NCBI GenBank assembly: GCA_001778055.1
Contig: MFFY01000024.1
Location: 1 to 8,583 of the forward strand
Source: Candidatus Falkowbacteria bacterium RIFCSPLOWO2_12_FULL_45_13
GTDB lineage: Bacteria > Patescibacteriota > Patescibacteriia > Patescibacteriales > GWC2-42-12
DNA: 8,583 bases
Direction of reading: 5' to 3'
Shown: positions 1 through 5,172 of the stretch, piece after piece
Layout of the letters: every line of letters starts with the position of its first letter
Position numbering within the stretch: position 1 is the stretch's first letter
Notes under the pieces: model-generated
The model's input: only the letters and a program-made list of their open reading frames with translations
What the model was told of the DNA's origin: nothing
The model's database searches: none
Translations under genes and position numbers: made by a program

Positions 1-180
1 CCCGTAAATATTGTTTTTCAGCTGGACCAGCCATAAAGCCACGACTAAAACGGCAAAAACCGCCAAACCGGACATAGCCAATTTTTGGTTCTTGTTTAAG
101 TCGGCTTTCGGCGACTGGGCGTCTGACGCTGAATTTAAGCCGTCAAAATCATTATTATTAAATTGAGGGTCGTTGGGCAT
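1..180 (-). CDS. N-terminal part of a bitopic membrane protein, function unknown (3' end beyond window)
   Basis: The reading frame opens with ATG at 178-180 and runs 60 codons off the left edge of the window without a stop. The visible N-terminus is MPNDPQFNNNDFDGLNSAS, an Asn/Asp-rich soluble stretch of about 33 residues. It is followed by Lys/Asn/Gln residues and one hydrophobic segment at about residues 35-52 (LAMSGLAVFAVLVVALWLVQ), then LKNNIYG. There is no signal-peptidase site, so a single-span protein with its N-terminus in the cytoplasm and an external C-terminal domain is most likely. The C-terminal domain that would reveal function is not in the window. No good Shine-Dalgarno precedes the ATG, but A/T-rich sequence lies just upstream. 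The gene is separated from its upstream neighbour by a 319-base repeat-rich spacer. The function is not recognised. Confidence 0.7.
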   Translation of the reverse strand, partial: MPNDPQFNNNDFDGLNSASDAQSPKADLNKNQKLAMSGLAVFAVLVVALWLVQLKNNIYG

Positions 181-208
181 GGGGAAGGGCGATATATTTA
201 AAACCTTT

Positions 209-418
209 GTCATTCCGGCCTCCGCCAGCGGGCGGAGAGTCCGCCCAAGGCGGACGAAGCCGGAATCCAGAAAGTCGGAGTATTGACAATGATTGTTAAA
301 TAATCACTGCGCGTACTGATTACTCCTGGATTCCCGCCCGCGCTACGCCGAAAACTCCGGTGGCACGTCGCCAAGGCTCTGGCCAACGGCGCGCGAGGCG
401 AGCCTACGCGGGAATGAC
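209..418. repeat. Two-part inverted REP-like element with nested palindromes
   Basis: The left half begins GTCATTCCGGC (209-219) and ends GCCGGAATCCAG (259-270). The right half begins CTGGATTCCCGCC (326-338) and ends TACGCGGGAATGAC (405-418). The outer ends (GTCATTCC / GGAATGAC) and inner ends (GGAATCCAG / CTGGATTCC) are inverted copies, so the whole is a long imperfect palindrome. The left half has the double palindrome of the TCCGCC...GGCGGA family inserted in its loop (224-254). The right half is expanded by about 66 bases (339-404) exactly between CCCGCC and TACGCGGG. This looks like repeats inserted into repeats. The ends match the other GTCATT...AATGAC elements in this window. Confidence 0.8.
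240..254. repeat. 15-bp palindrome TCCGCCCAAGGCGGA, copy 1
   Basis: This is a 6-bp stem TCCGCC/GGCGGA with a 3-nt loop. Copies in the reverse orientation (TCCGCCTTGGGCGGA) occur at 1861-1875 and 3579-3593, and a one-shift variant at 6749-6763. Here it sits in the loop of a larger REP-like element. Confidence 0.75.
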
Positions 419-499
419 AAAATAATTTTAATTACTAACCTTGATTTACTGATTTTAATGACTATTGTACCTCTTTATTATACAATATTATTTATTTTA

Positions 500-910
500 T
501 CACAAATGCTTTTCCCGGTCATGGTTTCCCGAGCGCGCCCGGCTTAAGCTCAATAAAAAAAACTCCAGCACCGACAGGCCGATGATTAACATGAACAAAT
601 TTAAAATGGTTAAAAGGCCGCGGGCCAGCAACCACAGCGAAATCACGATAAAGCCGGAAAATAAAAACGACTGGCGGAAAGCGATTTTAACTTTATTAGC
701 CGCTAATTCATGGCGCAAAAAAACAAACCTGACGACAAAACCCGCTAAGCCGGCGCTGCCGGACAGGGCTAAAAATAAAGATGAATAAAACAAAAACCAG
801 CCGGCGCCGTTAGTCGCTTCCGGATCTACTGTCCAGACAATGTAGCCGAACACCAGCCAGCAAAAGGCCGTCATGACCGACATGGTTAATAGATATAAGC
901 GCAGGGACAT
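500..910 (-). CDS. Small four-span integral membrane protein, function unknown
   Basis: The protein has 136 residues when started at the ATG at 908-910 (MSLRLYLLTMSVMTAFCW). Hydrophobic segments fall at about residues 4-25, 35-64, and two more between about 77 and 121. A conserved-looking basic stretch (VKIAFRQS) sits between spans 2 and 3, and the tail is charged (SRARSGNHDREKHL). The architecture and sequence resemble a small uncharacterised membrane-protein family I associate with Patescibacteria; the function is not known. The frame stays open upstream to 949, but those extra 13 codons come largely from a REP-like repeat (GCCATTGCGAGCGA and GTCATTCC), so they are probably not translated. 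AAAGGA lies just before the chosen ATG, though closer than ideal. It lies downstream of the helicase, 235 bases away and across a repeat cluster. Confidence 0.75.
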   Translation of the reverse strand: MSLRLYLLTMSVMTAFCWLVFGYIVWTVDPEATNGAGWFLFYSSLFLALSGSAGLAGFVVRFVFLRHELAANKVKIAFRQSFLFSGFIVISLWLLARGLLTILNLFMLIIGLSVLEFFLLSLSRARSGNHDREKHL

Positions 911-920
911 ATTCCTTTCT

Positions 921-1068
921 GCCATTGCGAGCGACCGTCTTTTTGTCATTCCGGCCTTTAAGCCGAAGGCGATCCGGAATCCAGATTTTGGAGCTAAGGA
1001 AAAGTTTCTGGATTGCGGGTCAAGCCCGCAATGACAATCGAAATATTACGCTCCTCGCAATGACAATC
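921..1068. repeat. Cluster of REP-like palindromes (GTCATTCC.../...CAATGAC)
   Basis: A central composite at 945-1034 begins GTCATTCCGGCC, has GGAATCCAG (976-984) and CTGGATTGCGGG (1008-1019), and ends CCCGCAATGAC. It is flanked by a partial copy at 921-934 (GCCATTGCGAGCGA) and another at 1051-1068 (CTCCTCGCAATGACAATC), whose sequence is the inverse of the GTCATTGCGAG type. The composite is about 90 bp, and its halves come from two sub-families (CCGG type and GCGGG type). The cluster sits in the spacer between the helicase stop and the membrane-protein start. Confidence 0.75.
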
Positions 1069-1145
1069 ATAATTTATAATCCTATTTTACCATTTCAAGC
1101 CTCATTATTCAACTGAACTTATTCACTGAATTATCGGCCGAATCA

Positions 1146-4100
1146 TTACTGACGGTATTCGCATATCCCCCTAAAATCGCACCAAGCGCAAATTTGACCG
1201 GGCTTGGGCGGAAACTCTCCGCGCCCGATGGCTTCAATGGCGGCGATTATTTTGGCTTTTATTTTTTCCAAATCGCGCGCCTGGCCGATAAATTCAATTT
1301 CACTGTTATTCTCCAGATAATAGAAAGCCAAACCGCTGACCGGCTGTTTGAACAGTTCGGCCGCGGCCAGCTGATAAATGAATAATTGCTCCTTGTCTTC
1401 AAAACTTAAAGTCTCTTTGGCCCGGCCGGTTTTATAGTCCACCAGCTTAAGGCCATCTGCCTGCTCCGCCTTAATCCCGAGCTCGTTCGACGGAGCGCTC
1501 ACGACGAAGTCAGGCCGAGGGGAACTGGCCGAGCCAGCCGCCGGACCGATTTTATCAATCCGGTCAATCGTGCCGCGCATAATATAAAATTTTTCACCGT
1601 CAGCCCCCGGGCCAGGTTCGGGGCAGGCGATTTTCAAATTAAAACTTTTTTCCAAACATAAAACCTCCGGCCAGCGGCCGCGGTGCTTTTCATAAAAAAC
1701 CTTTAAAATTTCCCGGCCCTGCTCTTTCCGCTCCTGTTTTTTCTGTTTGGATTCATACCAATCATCAATCCAGCTCTGCTCGTAGAGTTTTAAAATTTCC
1801 TCCAGGGTGATATTAACCCCCTCTTTTCCGCCCAAGTTTGTCGCGCCAGCCAGAGGCTGGTCCGCCTTGGGCGGAGATCCCTGCCTGCCGGCGGGCACAG
1901 CGCCTCTGGCGGAAATCTCCCCAGCTCCAGTTTTTAAACTGGGGCTGGGGAGAACGGTTCTGTCCCCCTCTTTACTAAGGAGGGGGTTAGGGGAGGTTAC
2001 GGAGCCGAACAAGTCTCCCTGCCCCAAACCTTTTTTTTCATTAAGCAGCAGAAACAGTTTTTGCAAAGTGGCATGCAGGGTTTTACCGAAGGAAAATTGC
2101 TCCTTGCCCCTGACCGGAATTTTTAAAACATGGGCAAAGCGATACTGGTAAGGGCAATGGGAATAAGCCGCCAGATGGGAATAGGAAAAATGAGAAGGAA
2201 TATTATTTAACTTGTCATCCTCGAGCTTGGCCCGGGGATCCAGAACTGCGACAGTTTTACCTAATGACGAAATTTCTGGATTCCCTGCCCGTCCGGCAGG
2301 CGGGCCGCCTGCGCGGAAATGACAAATATTCGCCTTCACCTTCTCCACCAGCCTCAATTCAACTAAAAACCTGGACGGCTTCTTCTCCCTCAAGCCGCCG
2401 TAATCGCGCGCCCAGGAAAAATACAAACTCTGCTTGGCGCGCGTCATGGCCACATAGAATAAACGCCGCTCCTCTTCCAGCTGGGCGTCGCCCGCCGGCA
2501 GAATTTCCCTGACCAGCGCGTCAGGCAAATTTATGGGTTCGCTTCTCGCCACGGCGGGAAAGCGCTTGTCCACCAAATTAGCGATGAAAACATATCTGAA
2601 TTCCAATCCCTTAGCGCCGTGCACGGTCAATATTTTAATGGCTTCCGGGCCGGCCTCCAGGTCGGCGGCCAAACTGCCGGCCTCGCCGGCTTCCAGTTCC
2701 AGATTCAGCTCGGCTAAAAAGCTCTTAACGCTTTTATCGTCTGTCGAGCTTTCAAAGGACCGGATCCGCTTTAAAAATTGATTTAACAGGCTGATATTTT
2801 CCAAACTTTTTTGTTCAGCCGATTCCGCGCCTTTGTCGTTTTGGGCGGCCGCGGGGAGCGAAGAATCTATGATACGCCGTTCTAAGCGCTTACCGCTTAT
2901 GATAGATCTTTCATCGCCTTGAGTATGGGGCTCCTCAAGATGACTGGCGTCAGATTGCTCGGCCAAATATTTCAGATAGCCGCTGTCATTCATGAAAGCC
3001 AAAAAAATTTCGCTGGCCGTCTTTTCCCGCGCCAGCGCCGTATGCCTGGCCACCATGGCCAAAAACGGCTTTATTTTTTCCTGAAGCTCGGCGCTGAATT
3101 TTAAAACAGCCGCCCGGTTCAATACCTCAAACAGCGACAGGGCCTTTTTTTCAGCCAGGTGATTAAAATTTACAAGCTCCGTATCGCTGAAATTATAAAT
3201 GGGCAGATTCAGCATCCGCCAAACAGCCGCGCTTTCATGATAGTTGTCCAAAAGTTTAAAATAAGCGATCGCGTCCATGATGACGGGCTTTAAGTAAAGG
3301 CCGCGCGCGGCGCCGAAGATATAAGGCAAGCTGCGGCGCGCGAACTCCGCCATAAAGTCGCGCGCCGAGTCGTTGGCCCGGATTAAAATCGCGAAGTCGT
3401 TCCAGCTCGGATGGGCGCCGTCCGCCCCGGCTTTATTTTTTAATTCAATAATTTTATCCGCCGCTAATTTTACCTCCTCGGCCAAATCTTGGCCCTGGAT
3501 TACTTCAATCACGCCCCGGCCCTTGTTTTCAGCGATTAATTTCTTATTCAACTTTTGACTTTTTCCGCCAGAGGCGGATCCGCCTTGGGCGGAGACTTTT
3601 GACTTTTGACTTTCTAATTGCCATTCCAGCCGGTTGGGATTATTCTGCTTGATAAAGTCATAAGACAAATCCAAAATATTCTGGCAAGAGCGGTAATTGG
3701 CGGTTAAAAATATTTTTTTCGTCCGGGGATAATCTTGAGTAAACTGCAAAATATTACTCATGGAGGCGCCGCGAAAACGAAAAATTGACTGGTCGTCGTC
3801 CCCCACCACCACTAAATTATTCCAAGGAGCGGCCAAAATTTTTATGAGCTCATACTGCGCCCAATTGGTATCCTGAAATTCATCCAAAAGAAGATATTTG
3901 AATTGCCCGCGGTATTTTTCCAAAATCGCCGGCCGCGAGCGAAAGAGCTTTAAGGCATAATTTATCAAATCTCCGAAGTCCAAAGCATTGTTGTCCAATA
4001 AGAGCTGCTGATAAACATGGTAAGCGTTGGCGACTTCATTAATTCGCGCCGTTTCCTGCTGATCTGTCATTGCGAGCCCCGCCTCAGCGGGGCGAAGCAA

Positions 4101-4724
4101 TCTCTGGTTCGTAGTATCTAACCGGAGATTGCCGCGTCGCTCGTTGCGCTTCGCTTCACTCGCTCCTCGCAATGACAATCCAGAAGATCCCCCGAGCATC
4201 CCATCCAAATTCTGTTTCAGCCCGTCAGCGTACTCCAAGTATTGCTCCGGACTAAGATCTTCGTCTTTGGCGCGGGAAAAATGCTTTAACAGGGCATGGA
4301 TAAACTTGGTCGGATTGCCCAAGGGCCGGTAATAATCCAGCTCAAATTTTTCCAAATTTTTTTTGACCAGCGCCCATTGCTCAAATTCATTAAGCAGTTT
4401 GAAATCAACCGGCAAGCCGATAGATAAACCGTGCTCTTTTAACAGGCGCTCGGCAAACCCATGAAAAGTGGAAATCCATAAATCAAAATAGCCGTAAGGC
4501 AATAGCGCCTCCACCCGGCCGGACATTTCACCCGCGGCTTTTTCCGTAAAAGTCAAAGCTAAAATTTCTTCCGGCGCGGCCAGCCGCCGTTCGATCAAAT
4601 AGGCCAGGCGCCGGGTAATGACCGTGGTTTTGCCCGTGCCGGCCCCGGCCACGATTAAAAGCGGACCGTCTTGGTGTTTGACGGCCGCCAACTGTTCGGG
4701 GTTTAGATTATCTAGTAAAGACAT
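1146..4724 (-). CDS. UvrD/PcrA-like SF1A helicase fused to a C-terminal Fe-S PD-(D/E)XK (RecB/AddB-type) nuclease, with multiple in-frame repeat insertions
   Basis: This is an ATP-dependent 3'-5' DNA helicase with a nuclease, probably for double-strand-break end processing or other repair in the cytoplasm (family knowledge). Numbering from ATG 4724 (1192 aa): Q-motif LNPEQLAAV; Walker A AGAGTGKTT 26-34; DEFQD 281-285; GDDDQSIFRFRGAS from 308; TVHGAKGLEF 700-709; MTRAK 760-764. The nuclease domain has CP at Cys857, His884, Asp1054 in GTIDRID, and D1096-x-K1098 in VDYKTG. A C-x2-C-x5-C end (Cys1179, 1182, 1188) forms, with Cys857, the four-Cys pattern of AddB/Cas4-type 4Fe-4S nucleases. All catalytic signatures are present. 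Repeat-derived insertions occur near residues 184-220, 378-387, 595-630, 802-837, 909-970 and probably 1061-1087. A TTG at 4739 would add five residues, encoded partly by the inverted repeat; ATG gives the family-like MSLLDNLNPEQ. No good Shine-Dalgarno is seen. Confidence 0.92.
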   Translation of the reverse strand: MSLLDNLNPEQLAAVKHQDGPLLIVAGAGTGKTTVITRRLAYLIERRLAAPEEILALTFTEKAAGEMSGRVEALLPYGYFDLWISTFHGFAERLLKEHGLSIGLPVDFKLLNEFEQWALVKKNLEKFELDYYRPLGNPTKFIHALLKHFSRAKDEDLSPEQYLEYADGLKQNLDGMLGGSSGLSLRGASEAKRNERRGNLRLDTTNQRLLRPAEAGLAMTDQQETARINEVANAYHVYQQLLLDNNALDFGDLINYALKLFRSRPAILEKYRGQFKYLLLDEFQDTNWAQYELIKILAAPWNNLVVVGDDDQSIFRFRGASMSNILQFTQDYPRTKKIFLTANYRSCQNILDLSYDFIKQNNPNRLEWQLESQKSKVSAQGGSASGGKSQKLNKKLIAENKGRGVIEVIQGQDLAEEVKLAADKIIELKNKAGADGAHPSWNDFAILIRANDSARDFMAEFARRSLPYIFGAARGLYLKPVIMDAIAYFKLLDNYHESAAVWRMLNLPIYNFSDTELVNFNHLAEKKALSLFEVLNRAAVLKFSAELQEKIKPFLAMVARHTALAREKTASEIFLAFMNDSGYLKYLAEQSDASHLEEPHTQGDERSIISGKRLERRIIDSSLPAAAQNDKGAESAEQKSLENISLLNQFLKRIRSFESSTDDKSVKSFLAELNLELEAGEAGSLAADLEAGPEAIKILTVHGAKGLEFRYVFIANLVDKRFPAVARSEPINLPDALVREILPAGDAQLEEERRLFYVAMTRAKQSLYFSWARDYGGLREKKPSRFLVELRLVEKVKANICHFRAGGPPAGRAGNPEISSLGKTVAVLDPRAKLEDDKLNNIPSHFSYSHLAAYSHCPYQYRFAHVLKIPVRGKEQFSFGKTLHATLQKLFLLLNEKKGLGQGDLFGSVTSPNPLLSKEGDRTVLPSPSLKTGAGEISARGAVPAGRQGSPPKADQPLAGATNLGGKEGVNITLEEILKLYEQSWIDDWYESKQKKQERKEQGREILKVFYEKHRGRWPEVLCLEKSFNLKIACPEPGPGADGEKFYIMRGTIDRIDKIGPAAGSASSPRPDFVVSAPSNELGIKAEQADGLKLVDYKTGRAKETLSFEDKEQLFIYQLAAAELFKQPVSGLAFYYLENNSEIEFIGQARDLEKIKAKIIAAIEAIGRGEFPPKPGQICAWCDFRGICEYRQ
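1464..1544 (-). repeat. Probable in-frame insertion in the nuclease core (insert F)
   Basis: Between GTIDRIDKIG and LKLVDYKTG, where this family normally has a short beta-turn, there are about 27-30 extra residues including PRPDFVVSAPSNELG. The DNA (CTTCGTCGTGAGCGC...) looks like another palindromic repeat type that I have seen in similar genomes. There is no second copy in this window, so the call rests on its atypical position and composition. Confidence 0.45.
1817..2000 (-). repeat. Mosaic of several palindromic repeats translated in frame (insert D)
   Basis: Four units sit side by side: a CCCCCTC/GAGGGGG element at 1961-1997; a near-perfect hairpin at 1919-1950 (CCCCAGCTCCAGTTT / AAACTGGGGCTGGGG); a CCTGCCTGCCGGCGGGCA unit at 1880-1897; and the 15-mer TCCGCCTTGGGCGGA at 1861-1875. 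Further TCTGGC/GCCAGA arms surround them. They are translated as about 60 low-complexity residues (VTSPNPLLSKEGD, AVPAGRQGSPPK and others) between GDLFG and ITLEEILKLY of the nuclease domain. Confidence 0.75.
2214..2323 (-). repeat. 110-bp palindromic composite translated in frame (insert C)
   Basis: It begins GTCATCCTCGAGCTTGG and ends GCGCGGAAATGAC, with the inner inverted pair GGATCCAG (2236-2243) and CTGGATTCC (2276-2284). A nested CCTGCC...GGCAGG unit lies at 2283-2306. It is translated as about 36 residues (CHFRAGGPPAGRAGNPEI, then AVLDPRAKLEDDK) in the linker between the helicase and nuclease domains. Confidence 0.8.
2835..2944 (-). repeat. 110-bp palindromic composite translated in frame (insert B)
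   Basis: The outer ends GTCGTTTTG (2835-2843) and CAAGATGAC (2936-2944) are near-inverse. Inner arms AGAATCTATGATA and TATGATAGATCTT pair imperfectly around TAAGCG (2883-2888) / CGCTTA (2894-2899). It encodes SHLEEPHTQGDERSIISG and RRIIDSSLPAAAQND within the 2B-like region of the helicase, an atypical position for such a polar stretch. Confidence 0.75.
3551..3614 (-). repeat. 30-bp double palindrome nested in an AAAAGTC array, translated (insert E)
   Basis: Two back-to-back TCCGCC...GGCGGA palindromes (3564-3578 and 3579-3593) form a 30-bp unit of ten codons (SAQGGSASGG). On both sides are short tandem AAAAGTC units on the minus strand. The double palindrome therefore appears to sit inside a pre-existing simple repeat, which itself lies in the coding region after NRLEWQL. 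Confidence 0.75.
4066..4176 (-). repeat. 111-bp palindromic composite translated in frame (insert A)
   Basis: It begins GTCATTGCGAGC and ends GCTCCTCGCAATGAC, an outer inverted pair. The inner arms CAATCTCTGGTT (4098-4109) and AACCGGAGATTG (4120-4131) pair with one mismatch around a 10-nt loop. The length is exactly 37 codons. It is translated as SLRGASEAKRNERRGNLR... to ...RLLRPAEAGLAMTD between the flanks DGMLGGSSG and QQETARINEV in the 1B-like region. The same end motif occurs in non-coding DNA at 921-934 and 1051-1068. Confidence 0.85.
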
Positions 4725-4730
4725 GCCATA

Positions 4731-4772
4731 AAATGACAAATTTCCAATGACAAATGATAAATCAATGTCAAA
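4731..4772. repeat. Left arm of inverted repeat bracketing the IVP gene
   Basis: The arm is 42 bases. Its reverse complement starts TTTGACATTGATTT and ends TCATTGGAAATTTGTCATTT, matching the right arm (5129-5163) base for base except for one extra 7-nt ATCATTT. It starts one base after the IVP stop codon (4773-4775) and ends 6 bases before the helicase ATG. Confidence 0.9.
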
Positions 4773-5168
4773 TTAATATTTTCTTTTAACTATACTTGAA
4801 AATATCAGCGTTAACTCATGAGCTTCCTGCCATAACTTACGGCACTTTTCTGTTTCATTGGATTCGGCAATGCCCAACATATGCAGCCAATGAGTAGTTT
4901 CTTTAGCTTCCTTTTTGCAGATGCCTATTTTATGATTAAAATCCTTTTTTGATTCAGCGCAATCGGCTTCCATATAATTCGCCCCGATACTGGTGACCGA
5001 ACGAACTAATTGGTTAATAATTACCCGGTTAATATTATTTTCTTTTATTCCTTTCGCAAAAATGATTATCTCTGCCCCGAATTCAGCCGTTCGTTTTGCT
5101 AAATCATATTTATTATTGTTATTTGGATTTTGACATTGATTTGTCATTGGAAATTTGTCATTTGCCAT
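4773..5168 (-). CDS. Four-helix-bundle protein of the 23S rRNA intervening-sequence (IVP / S23) family
   Basis: 131 residues from the ATG at 5166-5168. Recognised by the family pattern YDLAKRTAEFGAEIIIFAK, then INQLVRSVTSIGANYMEAD, then SKKDFNHKIGICKKEAKET, then HWLHMLGIAES, which predicts four amphipathic helices. The family was first found encoded in intervening sequences of bacterial 23S rRNA and also occurs free-standing; Avd of diversity-generating retroelements is related. The molecular role of free-standing copies is unknown, with nucleic-acid binding suspected. Here there is no rRNA. The gene lies 4 bases after the M16 stop and is followed directly by an inverted-repeat arm. Residues 3-13 or so (NDKFPMTNQCQNP) are encoded by the right arm itself. 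An internal ATG at 5145-5147 (MTNQCQNP) is an alternative start. A TTG at 5171 is unlikely. There is no clear Shine-Dalgarno; translation may be coupled to the peptidase. Confidence 0.9.
   Translation of the reverse strand: MANDKFPMTNQCQNPNNNNKYDLAKRTAEFGAEIIIFAKGIKENNINRVIINQLVRSVTSIGANYMEADCAESKKDFNHKIGICKKEAKETTHWLHMLGIAESNETEKCRKLWQEAHELTLIFSSIVKRKY
5129..5163. repeat. Right arm of inverted repeat bracketing the IVP gene
   Basis: 35 bases, TTTGACATTGATTT through TCATTGGAAATTTGTCATTT. It is the inverse of 4731-4772 apart from the 7-nt bulge in the other arm. It lies inside the 5' end of the IVP coding region and covers one of its candidate start codons. Its outer end is 9 bases from the M16 stop codon. 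Confidence 0.9.
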
Positions 5169-5172
5169 CAAA

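Larger units (their letters stand above)
181..499. other. 319-base intergenic spacer occupied mainly by a composite palindromic repeat
   Basis: No plausible gene is seen. Two-thirds of the stretch (209-418) is a repeat composite described separately. Between its two halves lies an AT-rich core with ACAATGATTGT (287-297), a short perfect palindrome. The remaining bases (419-499) are AT-rich and could hold the promoter or leader of the gene starting at 180 or the 3' end region of the gene ending at 500, but no convincing promoter pair or terminator is visible. Confidence 0.6.

Noticed and set aside
283..304. Plus-strand promoter starting at TTGACA (283-288)
   Set aside because: There is no -10 at a workable distance and no plus-strand gene downstream. 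It lies at the centre of the composite repeat.
465..788. Plus-strand open frame of 107 codons
   Set aside because: It is antisense to the four-span membrane protein. The sequence is low in structure and has no family resemblance.
925..1116. Plus-strand open frame over the spacer
   Set aside because: It is composed mostly of REP-like DNA (SFRPLSRRRSGIQ, AGQARNDN), the usual spurious translation of such repeats.
1807..2151. Plus-strand open frame of 114 codons within the helicase gene
   Set aside because: It runs through the repeat mosaic, and its peptide is repeat translation. The minus-strand nuclease domain explains the region.
4725..4739. TTG start giving five extra residues on the helicase
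   Set aside because: The codons overlap the inverted-repeat arm, and the ATG at 4724 gives the family-like N-terminus MSLLDNLNPEQ.
4731..5163. Diversity-generating retroelement, because the IVP family is related to Avd
   Set aside because: There is no reverse transcriptase, template/variable repeat pair or A-specific variation in the window.
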